From NCBI GenBank assembly GCA_015146655.1, contig VKHL01000069.1, positions 82,287 through 146,286 on the forward strand: a DNA stretch of 64,000 bases, given 5' to 3'. Under the pieces are notes generated by a model. That model was not told the DNA's origin. It worked only from the letters and a program-made list of their open reading frames with translations, and ran no database searches. The position numbers were made by a program, and so were the translations under genes. Source of the DNA: Ochromonas danica (Eukaryota; Sar; Chrysophyceae; Chromulinales; Chromulinaceae). Shown here in pieces: positions 10,440-21,542 of this stretch (the stretch's first letter is position 1; each line of letters begins with the position of its first letter).

Positions 10440-13400
10440 TTATCGATAGGTTGTTTGTTGGAGTGGACTGTACGGAGGATGTTGTGGATTGTTATTGTTG
10501 TAGCGAAGAGGACTGGCACTTCTACTCAATGGCAAGCCATTAGAACGAGATAGAGGAGATGCTTCACTTACAGCAGGTATAGAATAGCGTGGAGGACCTG
10601 CATAACCAGAACCACCATGTAAAGGGCCAGGAACAGCAGAAGAAAGGTTCCCATATAGTTGTGAAGTGGAAGATGATGGATGAGGTAGTGTATACATTGA
10701 ATGAGGTAATAGTCCACCATTTCCACCACCACCAGTAGCAGTAGTAGTAACAGCAGCAGCAGGGAGAGTAGGGGAGGAATATGAATTATAGAGATGAGAG
10801 GATGTGTTTAGAGGAGAAGGCGGAGGAACACCATAATGTGATGCATAGTGTCCATTGCCTACTACACTATTGGCCATCATCATAGGTGGGAAGTATGCAG
10901 GAGGAGAAGTAGAGGAAGTAGCGGGTAGTTTACTATGTGGCGAAGGCGGAGGTCTAGCACTACTACCACTACCACTTCCGTTAACCTCACCATTTCCCCC
11001 TGTAGCACTACCACCAGCTGTAGTAGTAGCAGCAGCAGCTGTAGCAGTTGTAGCGGCAATACCATTTACAACCTTAGAATGACTTTTCATAGCATCTGCT
11101 AATGCTGTCATTCTTGCTTGCATTAAAATACGACTTCTTCGTATAGATAAAGGTAATGGAATACGTTCATCAAAGATTGAATTATAATGATTATGTCCAT
11201 GATAGGATAACTTTAATGGTGGAACATTCTTTAATAAACTTTCTTCTTCTTCAAAGTTATTCTTAATTGGTATAGTGGGATCAATAGCATCAGATGAATA
11301 AATACGAATATTACGATCAATAATTTCTTCTAATGCACGTATTTCTAAATCATCCCCCCATGTTGATAAATGTCTCATTTGATGAATATGTTGATCAAAA
11401 TCATCCGGACAAAATAATTGAAATCGATCTTTATGATAGATTAAATGTTCAACACATCTTTGTCTTAATTCTTCATGTTTTTCTTCATTTAAGAATAGTT
11501 GATGTGAAATAGCACGGAAAAGACAATTTCCATCTCCTTCTATCTCAATCACATGTAAACCATGACAACCTAATGCTTCTATAAACTTCTTTTCACGTTC
11601 AATTTCTTCTTTCATTAATTCAGCACTTTGTGCCATAATATCTTCTAATTGTCTTTCTTCTGCTGTCTTGCTATTGTTATTGGCTTTACCACTAGCATTA
11701 TTGCCTTCAACACCATCTCCTCCTGCTCCAATACCTGTTAGTCTATTCTCTCCTCCTAGAATGATTCCTGATGGATAACCACGTTGTTTTGTATTAGAGG
11801 CAGTAGCATTCACTTCTCCACTTTCTTGTCCTCCTCCATTCCCTGTCACTCCTACAAGACTCACAGATCCTGCAGCAGCAGCTGCTGAGTTAATATATTG
11901 TACCATACGCTTGAAGATAGCACGAGATTTGTTCACTGAGGTACTAACTGAGTCACGGATACTACTACTACTATTGTTAACCACTGCTCCACTACTACCA
12001 TTACCATTACTACCATTACCATTGGTCACAGTAGGGTCAGTGCTATTAGCAGGATTTGTATTGACAAGAGCAGTATTGGAAGAGAATTTAAAGGCATTGC
12101 GTAAAGAAAGAGTCAACCGATTGGAAGAAGATGTTGAGGTCTCATCACCACTTCCCCCTCCTCTACCACTACCACTACCTTCTCCTGCTATAGCGATACC
12201 ATCCTTACGTAATGTTGGACTACTGTTCTCTCGACTAACACTCAACTTAATAGCATTCTCTCCAAGAGATTGTGGGTCATGATTAGCAGAAGAATTAGAA
12301 GCAGAAGATACTAATCGATTATCAGAATCACTACGTTTTCTCGATAAGAAAGTAGACGTTGTAGTAATTGCAATAGGTGGAAGACCTGTAGGGAAAAATC
12401 GTGAAGTAGCACCAGGTGACTTTTGTAAAGCCACAGCTTTGGATGTTTGCTCTGTACTCTTTGTACCAAACTCACTAATACGATGTCCATCTTTTAAGAA
12501 ATCTAAATCTTCATCAAACTTATTATCCCATCCAATATAATGAATACGAATCATTGTATGATGACTTTGAATAACTTGTGCTTTACGCCATTTTGTTACA
12601 GGTTGATCACTACCTGCTTTATAGTAAATATCTAAAATATCCAACTAGTAGACAGACAGACAACACCAATATTAGTATCAAACACAGCATTACTCACACT
12701 GTAATAGTAGTAACTTACCATAGTACCCACAGGACAAAGCACTTCATCTTGTGATAACGATTTTGATAAATCTTGTGTAGAAAGATTATGTAATGATGAA
12801 GACATTCTATTAGAAGACTTTCTTTTCAGTAAAGAAGGTAATACTTCATCATTTAGATCACGACTATTTGAATTAGTTACAGCAGGTCCAACGGCTGTGT
12901 GTCCATTGATCAAATGATGATGACTTGTATTGTTACTATTAACCCTTTCTTCTACTGCATTAGACGGTCCATTCCAAGATGATTCATCTACTAAACCAAC
13001 AAAAGCTTTGACATATTCTAATCGTTGTGAATCTAATAGAATTCCCTTTTCACATTCTTCTTTTGATAAGATATGAATAGGTGCAATCTTTTCTAATTCT
13101 TCTATTAAATCAATCCATACATCAAAAGTATCAGACCATCCTTCATAATGTATCAGAACTTTGGCAAAGATTTCATCAATCATGACAATTGATGCCTTCC
13201 GCCATTTATGCATTAATTCTCCCGTATATTTAGATTTGAATTCATCTCGACATAACAGAAGTTGTCCAGGATATAATAATAGCTTTTGTAAGGTAATAGA
13301 CTTCTTACGAGAGGAGAGATTAGAGTGAGAGGAGGATTCATCCTCTGATTGTGCTTGCTGTTGTTGCTGTTGTTGTTGTAGTGATGTGGTCACTGTCTCT

Positions 13401-13843
13401 ATCCCTGCTCCTGCACCTTTGCCACTACTTTCTTCACTGACATTAATGATAGCACTGCTATTGTTGGAATGACTATTTGTTCGATTCTTGAGTTTCTTGG
13501 GGTATTGCTGAGGAAAAGCTGTGGTTGCCGTAGTGGTGGCGTTAGTGTTCTGCCCACTATCACCACCCAACACTATTTCCTCCTCTTGCTGTATATGAGG
13601 ATGATGATGGTGAGCTTGGTCCTTCTCTTTGGTTATCAAAATAGGAGCAGTTAGTCCCGCTGAAGTAGTGGCTGCTGCTCCAGCTGCTTTGGGTTTTGTA
13701 GAAACAGCATTGGGAACATGTTTCAAGGAGAGAACAATTGGAAAAGTATTTGAACCACCTTTGGAAGAATCACCACTACCACTACCAACACCTTGTTCTT
13801 GTTGTTGATTTACTACAGAATTTGATGATGTTGTACAACCCAT
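10440..13843 (-). CDS. OTU deubiquitinase with acylated N-terminus and two chromo-barrel-like modules
   Basis: Exons 12719-13843 and 10440-12644, with a 74-nt GTAAGT...TAG intron, give 1109 residues. The start MGCTTSS fits N-myristoylation on Gly2 plus palmitoylation on Cys3. A Gln run lies near 156-163. Two related modules follow, near 190-250 (KWRKASIV...IHYEGW) and 372-424 (KWRKAQVI...IHYIGW); they look like Tudor-knot/chromo-barrel folds, and the second is completed only by splicing. After a long Ser/Asn/Gly-rich linker comes an OTU domain of OTUD5 type, near 734-866: Asp746-Gly-Asn-Cys749 (GDGNCLFRAIS) and the catalytic His in HYNSI (His861). The Pro/Ser/Tyr-rich tail is disordered. Predicted role: ubiquitin removal at a membrane or after release from it; target unknown. 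Confidence 0.88.
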
Positions 13844-14043
13844 GAATTATCAATGAAATATGAATAAAAAGAAAAAAATAGAAATGTCAATATCAAGATA
13901 ATATATATTTATTTCGAATTATTCTCTCAAGGAAGAAATATCTTTCTCATCAGAAATAGTAACGATAAGTTACAATGACAATGAGTATAATAATAATAAT
14001 GATAGGCGATCGATGATAGGCAATGGAATGATATGTTTTGTCG

Positions 14044-14074
<31 letters not shown>

Positions 14075-14254
14075 CATGCAAGTTCTGTTCGTTCTCTCCC
14101 TCACTAATAGCAAAAAGTCCACTCCTCCACTAGACCAAGTCATCTTTTCTAGATTTTAAATACCAAAACACTATTAACTTAAGAAGAAAGTCTTGCGCCA
14201 AACTGTTGCAAACGTGATTTTTCATCAATTGACAAAATATCTATTAGATTGAAG
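13844..14254. other. Divergent promoter region between the OTU and alcohol oxidase genes
   Basis: An AT-rich spacer between two genes pointing away from each other. It contains the GTT microsatellite listed separately and no credible reading frame. Confidence 0.5.
14043..14074. repeat. (GTT)n microsatellite
   Basis: Ten and two-thirds perfect copies of GTT lie in the spacer between two divergent genes. Confidence 0.97.
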
Positions 14255-17200
14255 ATGATGGATAGCCAATCTTTGAAAATTCCTACAACTTTATTAACTG
14301 GTGTTATTGGTATTACTATTACAGGATTTATTTTCCGTCATTTCCAATTAAAATGGTCATCTTCTTCTTCATCCTTTTCTATCAAACAAAACAAGAAATT
14401 GATTTTACCATCTGAAATAACTTGGTTAGATCAAGATAGCTATGAAGTCTTAGCTGCTGTTTGTGATACTTTAATACCTTCTTTTACACTACAACAATGT
14501 TCAGAAGAGAAGATTCTTGACTCTTTCAAGAAACTTGGTGTAGAGACAATAGAGGACGACATGGCATTTTCCTTAACTGCACTAAGACGAGCTAGAGCTT
14601 ATCTATGTTATGGTGCATTAGATTATGGTACACCTCAACATGTTGCAGCAGCTATTCAAGAATTAGTTACCAAACCAGAACAAGAAAAGTTTTATTTAGC
14701 TTTGAAAACAATGAGCACATCATTGGGTAATCTTGTCTTGACAGGTTATCCCACTGCTTTCCAGGTTAGTCTATCCACTCTCTCTTGCCCTCCTTCTTTG
14801 TTTGTTCTGTTATGATCTGATGTTTCTATATTGTGAACTAATAGGAACTTCCAAGAAATGTTCGTGAAAAGATTTTGTTTTCATTCCAACAAAGTCAATT
14901 AGAAGCTTTCCAAGCATTATTTATGGTGAGCATGAGAGAGAAGGTTTTTTACTCGTAAGTAAAAATGATTTGATATTGTGTTTGTCCTATACAGGTTTTC
15001 AAACGTCTTGCAGGTGGTTTGTTCTTATCTTATGCAGAGAAAGGTATTACAGTCATCGTCTCAAATGTTAACCTATATTATTATGGTTGTTGATCTAATA
15101 TGAGTTTTGAATGCTTATAATGATTCCAGGTCAAACCAATCCTGCATGGGATTTCATGGGATACGATTTGAGTGCTCGTAAAGATCCTTCCACCTTGCCA
15201 GCAGTTAATGATGACGCTGCTTTGCTCCGTCAATTGGTGAGTGACTGCTCTAACTGTATGAGGAATCAGTTGGTAGTCATGCATCATCTTGCTATGAATA
15301 GATAAGCTATGATCATGTCATGGAAGGGCTTCGCACAAAGCATCTAGACCCACATTCTCGGAAAATACAAGTTGATGCTATTATTGTAGGAAGTGGATGT
15401 GGTGGTGGGATAATGGCTTATCAACTTGTTGAAGCTGGCTATTCTGTATTAGTACTTGAGAAAGGTGGTTATTATCAAACAGAAGACTTTGCTAAGTGGA
15501 CAGAAAGTGAAGCCATGGCTAAATGTTTTGAAAAAGGAGGTCTTCTGACATCAGAAGATAGTAATATCCTCTTCTTAGCTGGATCATGTGTTGGTGGAGG
15601 AAGTACAGTCAATTGGTGTGCTTCTTTTGCAACACCTGAACATGTCCTTGAAGATTGGGCAAATGAAGGGTTAACTGACTTTGGGTGAGGAACTTGTTCT
15701 GTTCTATTATGAACTGTGTAACTTACTGTGCTTGGATTGAAATGACAGAAAGGGAGGTCGTTTCCACTCTTCTCTTGAGACAGTGACGAAGCTCATGAAT
15801 GTTAATTCTAATTGTAGTCATCATCATGAAGAAGAGGAATGTGATGCTTCTTTCAAAGTCAATGGCAACAATCGCAAGTTATGGAAGGTGCGAAACTACT
15901 TTCACGAATTTTATGACTAGTATAGTCTAATACTCCTGTTACTTACTGTTAGGGAGCTGAGAAGATTGGATACAAGCCTGAGAAGATTCCTCGCAATGTT
16001 AAACAATGTGTTGATTGTGGACATTGTAACTTTGGATGTTCTCATGATTCTAAGCAAAGTGTGATCAAGACACTCTTAGAACCACTTCTATTGAGACAAG
16101 CAAGACAACAGCCACCACGTGCAGATCAAGGTAATGATTGGACGATTCTTGGTCTTGTTTATACTATGGGAATAGTGGTTAATGTTGTGTTTTACTAGGC
16201 AAGCTTTACATTATTCCAGATTGTAAAGTTGATCGTATCTTGTTAGAGAAAGATGAGGAAGGACATCTAGTTGCTAAAGGCATTACTGCAACAGTCACAA
16301 TCTTCCGTGATGAAGGCATCAAACGTATCGCCATCCAAAATCAGTTAGTGGCACTTCTATCTGATTGCATATTATCACTGCTAAGTAAATTCATGCCTTG
16401 TCTCATTGTGGCAGTGAATTCCAAGTCAATGGAAAGGTTGTCATCTCTGCAGCTGGGTCGCTACAAACGCCACCATTGTTGCTGAGGTCAGGTCTTCAGC
16501 ATCCTTTGGTTGGAGCTAACCTCACTATTCACCCTGTGCTGGGTGTGGGAGGTATTTACCCTGACAAGGATGTAAGTTCTGCCTGTTTTTCCTGTATGGC
16601 AACCAAGTTGATAGAGTGATGAATATGATGTGATTACAGCGCACTGGATTGCACACTGGAGTTAGTATGGGAGTGGTAGCACGCGATCCACCCATTTGTG
16701 CACCCAATACACCTCGTCAGACAGTAGCAGTTGAAACACCACCTGTTCATGCTGGTCTCATGGGAGTCATTGCACCTTTCCGAGATGCTCTAGGATTCAA
16801 AGTCTCTACATTGGGATGGAAAAACTTGAGTGTACTCATTGGTATTGCTCGTGATAAATCTCAACCGTCCAATCGTATTGTTATCGATCGTTTTGGTGAT
16901 CCAATTATTCGTTATCGTGTTGCTGATCATGACAAGCCAACTTTGTTAGCTGGTGCAGAAGCTATGTTACGAATTACTTATGCTGCAGGTGCTCGTCTGT
17001 TGTTTATCTCTCATAGCAAGATACCTTGGTTTACTAGTCAACCTGAGGATACTGCAAGCAATGCACAACAGTTTGAAGATTACATTGATCGTGTTAAAAA
17101 GGATGCTGTAAAGCCTTATGAAATGATGGTTGTCACAGCTCATCATATGTCTTCCTGTCGTATGGCAGCTGATTCGAGTCAAGGACCTGTCTCTCCCACG

Positions 17201-17347
17201 GGGGAGATGTTTGAATGTCGTAATCTCTTTGTGGCTGATGGTTCAGTCTTACCATCTTCTTTAGGGATTAATCCGATGATTACAATTGAAGCAGTTGCTC
17301 ACATGTTATCATTTAATGTCATTGAACACCTTAAGAAAATGAACTAA
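14255..17347 (+). CDS. Long-chain fatty alcohol oxidase/dehydrogenase (GMC family, FAO-like)
   Basis: Ten exons: 14255-14764, 14845-14925, 14995-15043, 15130-15236, 15302-15684, 15749-15887, 15953-16130, 16199-16343, 16415-16571, 16640-17347. All have GT-AG borders and the phases fit, giving 818 residues. A membrane segment lies near 14-30. The FAD-binding GSGCGGG loop is at 279-285. A four-Cys motif C442xxC445xxC448xxxC452 corresponds to the CGxCNxGC cluster of plant and yeast FAOs. The C-terminal GMC signature has His751 (AHHMSSCRM) and Asn794 (GINPMITIEA). Family role: oxidation of long-chain primary alcohols to aldehydes in ER or peroxisomal membranes (omega-oxidation, wax or lipid turnover). 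The frame begins at TTG further upstream; ATG 14255 (or 14258) is taken as start. Confidence 0.9.
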
Positions 17348-17677
17348 TCGAGAAAAATATACTTTGCTATTGCAGTGCGACAATCAGTACTATTGTTGTT
17401 ACCTTGCCGTTTAAACTTAATGAATGAAGTTACTTTGATTTGCTTTCCTTTTTCCGATTAATTAAATGAGATGCTTTTGTGTGTCTGTGTCTGCGCACCA
17501 TTTTCCCGGGATTTACCAGACGGCAAAACCTGCGGTTTTACCATTTTACCACCTGGTTTGATTGCTTTCCCACAATCAATTCCATCCCAAATCAAGCCAC
17601 AACAAAAGAAAGAAGATCCTCCTTCTTTCCATCATTAACCACAGCATTACTTCCTAATCCAAACGAAGAGGCCTGCC
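17348..17677. other. Intergenic region between alcohol oxidase and NAD synthetase genes
   Basis: A 330-bp spacer between two genes on the same strand. It must hold the oxidase 3' end and the NAD synthetase promoter; no other feature is seen. Confidence 0.5.
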
Positions 17678-20113
17678 ATGTCCACTACCTCTACCACCAC
17701 CACCACAACTACTACCTCAACAATGCCTTCAAATTCTTCTTTTCTTCTTCAAGTTCCAAATGAGAAAATCCTTTTAGCAACATGTAATCTTAATCAATGG
17801 GCATTAGATTTTGATGGTAATTTATCACGTATTATTAAATCTATTGAATTAGCTAAAGCACAAGGTGCAAAATATCGTTTAGGACCAGAATTAGAATTAT
17901 GTGGATATTCATGTGAAGATCATTTCCTGGAAATTGACACTTTCTTACATTGTGAACAAAGTCTAGCTAAGTTATTAGCTAGTGATATTACAAATGGTAT
18001 CTTATGTGAAATAGGATGTCCTATCTTATATCCTAATCAAATAAGATATAATTGTCGTATTTTTTGTTTAAATCAACAAATTTTATTGATACGTCCAAAA
18101 TGTTATCTTGCTGATGATGGAAATTATCGTGAAAAAAGATGGTTTTCATCATGGGATGCTACAAACCATCAAATAGAACAATATACCTTATCTAATCTAT
18201 TACAACAGATTACTAAACAAGAAAGTGTCCCATTTGGTTTAGCTGTTTTAGCTACAAAGGAAACTACACTAACCTGTGAGGTATGTGAAGAATTATGGAC
18301 TGCTCAAAGTCCACATATTAATTATTATCTATCTGGTGTGGAGATAATCACCAATGGCTCAGCATCACATCATGAATTAAGAAAGTTAGATAGTCGTTTA
18401 CGATTAATTCAAAATGCAACCAAGAAATGTGGTGGTATCTATGTGTATTCTAATGCACGTGGATGTGATGGTAATCGTCTCTATTTTGATGGTTCATCAC
18501 TCATTTGTATGAATGGAGAGATTCTAACACAAGCTTCTCAATTTAGTCTAGAAGATGTTGAAGTGATTACTGCTGTCATTGATTTAGAAAATGTACGAAC
18601 TTATCGTGGACAAGTTAACTCTGTCTTAGATCAAGCAACACATGTTAAACCATGGCCTATTATTAATATACGACATTTCTCATTATGTCCATCATCACCA
18701 TCATCATCTACTACTTCTTCTAATCTAGTCTCAGTAGAGATGATAAGAAATCATTATCCTAATACACTACCACAAGCACATGGTCCACGAATTCATCGTG
18801 TAGAAGAAGAATGTTGTCGTGGTCCAGCTTGTTGGTTATGGGATTATCTTCGTCGATCAGGTGCAGCAGGATTTCTCTTACCATTAAGTGGTGGTGCTGA
18901 TTCTGCTTCAGTAGCAGCCATTGTTCGTGTAATGTGTGAAATGGTAGCCGAAGCTGCATTAAAAGGAAATGAGACGGTTTTAGCTGATTTAAAGAGAATC
19001 TTTCTGAATAATCGTACAACAAGCGCTATCTTACCAGAGCTAAACCCTTCTCCTTCTCCTTCTCCTTCTCCTTCTCCTTCTATGAAGGATGAATCATCAT
19101 CATCATCCAAGAATGCTAATAGAGAGGAAGGAGAAGGAAAGGGAGGACCATCATCGTCCACTATGTCTTCACAAGAACAGGCAGTCTTATTATCTAATGA
19201 AGTTACCTATCAAGTCTTACATACGTTATATATGGGAACAGAACATTCATCTAAAGCTACACAAGATCGTGCACAACAACTTGCTAGTGCTATTCGTTCT
19301 TATCATAATACACTATTTATTGATGAAATTATTAATTCTGTCTTAAAAGTATTTTCATTTATAATGGGGAAAATTCCACATTTTGTTAGTCAAGGAGGAT
19401 CAATGACAGAAGATCTAGCATTACAAAACATTCAAGCAAGATTACGTATGGTGATGGCTTATCTTTGTGCACAATTATTCCCATGGTTACGTGGTAGTAA
19501 TGGATTCTTACTTGTCTTAGGAAGTGCTAATGTGGATGAAGCATTACGTGGATATATGACTAAATATGATTGTTCTAGTGCTGATTTGAATCCTATTGGT
19601 GGAATGTCAAAGATAGATCTAAAGAAGATGATGATCTATATTGCCGAAAATCATAACCTACCAGAATTACAAACTATTATTACAGCACCACCAACAGCTG
19701 AATTACGTCCCATTGTAGTAGTAGAGGGTGGAGATAAACAAGGAGGAGAAGATCATTCTCAATTAGATGAAGAAGAAATGGGTATGACCTATCAAGAATT
19801 AAGTGTCTTTGGTCGTTTACGTAAAGTATCACGATGTGGTCCAGTGAGAATGTTTGTCAAACTATTAGAAGTTTGGAAAGAACTTCAACCTGAAGACATT
19901 GCAGAGAAAGTGAAGCGATTCTTTCGATTCTATTCGATTAATCGACACAAATTAACTACATTAACACCTTCTTATCATGCTGAAGGATATTCTCCGGATG
20001 ATAATCGATTTGATTTAAGACCTTTCTTATATAATACGAAATGGTCTAGACAATTCAATACGATTGATTCTATTGTAGCTGATTATCAACAATCAGTTAT
20101 TAACCATAAATAA
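17678..20113 (+). CDS. NADSYN1: Glutamine-dependent NAD(+) synthetase
   Basis: An intron-free frame of 811 residues that makes NAD from nicotinate adenine dinucleotide, ATP and glutamine. The N-terminal nitrilase-type glutaminase domain has the triad Glu71 (GPELELCG), Lys141 (RPKCYLADDG) and Cys203 (CEELWTAQSPH). The C-terminal synthetase has the PP-loop SGGADSAS near residue 404, then LGSANVDEALRGY and YDCSSADLNPIGGMSK. The protein is about 100 residues longer than human NADSYN1. The excess is mainly a Thr-rich N-terminus and a Ser/Pro/Glu-rich insert near 455-498 encoded by the CCTTCT repeat, placed in a surface region of the synthetase domain. The ATG at 17678 is used because the next one (17723) also precedes the conserved start and cannot be excluded. 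Confidence 0.95.
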   Translation: MSTTSTTTTTTTTSTMPSNSSFLLQVPNEKILLATCNLNQWALDFDGNLSRIIKSIELAKAQGAKYRLGPELELCGYSCEDHFLEIDTFLHCEQSLAKLLASDITNGILCEIGCPILYPNQIRYNCRIFCLNQQILLIRPKCYLADDGNYREKRWFSSWDATNHQIEQYTLSNLLQQITKQESVPFGLAVLATKETTLTCEVCEELWTAQSPHINYYLSGVEIITNGSASHHELRKLDSRLRLIQNATKKCGGIYVYSNARGCDGNRLYFDGSSLICMNGEILTQASQFSLEDVEVITAVIDLENVRTYRGQVNSVLDQATHVKPWPIINIRHFSLCPSSPSSSTTSSNLVSVEMIRNHYPNTLPQAHGPRIHRVEEECCRGPACWLWDYLRRSGAAGFLLPLSGGADSASVAAIVRVMCEMVAEAALKGNETVLADLKRIFLNNRTTSAILPELNPSPSPSPSPSPSMKDESSSSSKNANREEGEGKGGPSSSTMSSQEQAVLLSNEVTYQVLHTLYMGTEHSSKATQDRAQQLASAIRSYHNTLFIDEIINSVLKVFSFIMGKIPHFVSQGGSMTEDLALQNIQARLRMVMAYLCAQLFPWLRGSNGFLLVLGSANVDEALRGYMTKYDCSSADLNPIGGMSKIDLKKMMIYIAENHNLPELQTIITAPPTAELRPIVVVEGGDKQGGEDHSQLDEEEMGMTYQELSVFGRLRKVSRCGPVRMFVKLLEVWKELQPEDIAEKVKRFFRFYSINRHKLTTLTPSYHAEGYSPDDNRFDLRPFLYNTKWSRQFNTIDSIVADYQQSVINHK
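19046..19081 (+). repeat. Coding (CCTTCT)6 hexanucleotide repeat
   Basis: Six perfect copies, in frame in the NAD synthetase gene, encode alternating Pro-Ser. Length changes would stay in frame. Confidence 0.95.
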
Positions 20114-20116
20114 TAG

Positions 20117-20176
<60 letters not shown>
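20117..20176. repeat. (TGA)20 microsatellite
   Basis: Sixty bases of perfect TGA repeat start four bases after the NAD synthetase stop codon, so they are probably in its 3' UTR. Confidence 0.97.
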
Positions 20177-20320
20177 CCTATGTTGGTTAACAACTATTAG
20201 TGCTGATGTAATACATGTATGCAAAAGCAACAGTCTAGTCAACATGTAGAGAAGATGGAGTAGTTTGTAATATTAACAACAACAACACAGTCATCATTAG
20301 TTAGCATCATTATTATCATA

Positions 20321-21196
20321 TTACACTCTGTTAACAATCTCATTAAATGGATGTTCAGGTGGTCTTTGTAACCAATTATTCTTTGGATACACGACTCCTT
20401 CTTTCCCTTCTACAACATGAATAGCATAGGCATGACGAGGTTTATCTGATAGATTATCCGCTGAATAATGAACCAATGCACCATGAAGAACAACTAGACT
20501 TCCTTTAGGAGTCTCTAAAGGAACAACATTGGTAAGATCCCATTGTTCTTGTTCTGTTGGGATAAATTCTGTCCCATCCAATGGTGGATCACGTCGACGA
20601 TAATGACGATGAACACCTAAACGATGAGAACCTGGTACAGCCCATAGACAACCATTTTCCAACGAACAATCATCTAATGCCCACCATAATCCAATACATG
20701 ATTGTGGTTCTGTATATAAGAAAGTACCATCTTGATGTGGAGTAACATTACCACCAATATGTGGTTGTTTAAAGATATACATCGATTGTGCTAGTAAAGG
20801 ATGTTCTAATCCTAATTCATGCACAATTGATCCAACTTTACCATCATAAGAGACCGATTGAAAGACAGGATCTAAGTCATGTAAGGCATGACCAACTTTA
20901 TTAATAGCCATTTTCATATCAGAGACAAGAAGTTGTTGTCTATCTTTAGACCATGCTTTCTCTTCCCAAAAATAACGAATTGCATAACCACTATTTAAGA
21001 AATAATCATCATTTAGTTTTCTAGTTTGATCATTTGTAGTAAAGATAGAATGAACTTGAGAAAGATCAGCAGTTGTTAATATGTCATGCATATGATTACG
21101 TAGTTCTAATACAGTATCATGAGACCAAAAGTTAGGAATATGAAGAAATCCATTTTCATGGAAGAAAGCAATTTGTTGTGAAGTAAGGAAGGTCAT
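20321..21196 (-). CDS. PHYHD1: Phytanoyl-CoA dioxygenase domain protein (PHYHD1-like)
   Basis: A single exon of 291 residues, the same length as human PHYHD1. The double-stranded beta-helix Fe(II)/2-oxoglutarate core has the metal ligands His154-x-Asp156 (TPHQDGTFL) and distal His243 (LVHYSADNLS), with Arg254 (DKPRHAYAIH) for 2-oxoglutarate binding. The family signature WWALDD...ENGCLWAVPGSH is present. There is no peroxisomal targeting signal at either end (C-terminus NRV), which fits a cytosolic PHYHD1-type enzyme rather than peroxisomal phytanoyl-CoA hydroxylase. The physiological substrate of this subfamily is not settled. It is convergent with the NAD synthetase gene, 207 bp away. Confidence 0.93.
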   Translation of the reverse strand: MTFLTSQQIAFFHENGFLHIPNFWSHDTVLELRNHMHDILTTADLSQVHSIFTTNDQTRKLNDDYFLNSGYAIRYFWEEKAWSKDRQQLLVSDMKMAINKVGHALHDLDPVFQSVSYDGKVGSIVHELGLEHPLLAQSMYIFKQPHIGGNVTPHQDGTFLYTEPQSCIGLWWALDDCSLENGCLWAVPGSHRLGVHRHYRRRDPPLDGTEFIPTEQEQWDLTNVVPLETPKGSLVVLHGALVHYSADNLSDKPRHAYAIHVVEGKEGVVYPKNNWLQRPPEHPFNEIVNRV

Positions 21197-21542
21197 TTCT
21201 TAGTCTATTTGATTTGTTCTTTCTTGTTCTTGTCAAGTTCAATTCGTTGTTTGATTTCTTTTGTCCAAGTCAAGTCCATAATACAATGTTTGCCGCTCAT
21301 TGGCAACCCGCCGCTCAACAGAGCTCAAGAGATGAGCTGAGTTGAGCTGCATTGAGCTGAGATGAGCTGCGTTGAGCTGAGATGTGTGCTTGCCCACAAT
21401 TTTTAAAATAATACCACATGGAAAATGAACTAAAGAGGTAACTACCCTGCTCTCATTAAATCTTATCATCTTCCAGTAAATATCGAATGGCTATTTAAGG
21501 TTAGGAGAAAAGGGGGAGGATTGAATTAACATATTTACAAAC
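21197..21542. other. Intergenic region upstream of PHYHD1
   Basis: A 346-bp spacer between the 3' end of the PSQPT/EGF gene and the PHYHD1 start. It contains the 10-bp minisatellite listed separately and no credible coding sequence. Confidence 0.5.
21331..21384. repeat. 10-bp minisatellite with AGCT core
   Basis: Five units of a decamer of the form NNTGAGCTGM plus a partial sixth, with variation mainly at the first two and last positions. Each unit contains the palindrome AGCT. It lies about 135 bp upstream of the PHYHD1 ATG. Confidence 0.85.
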
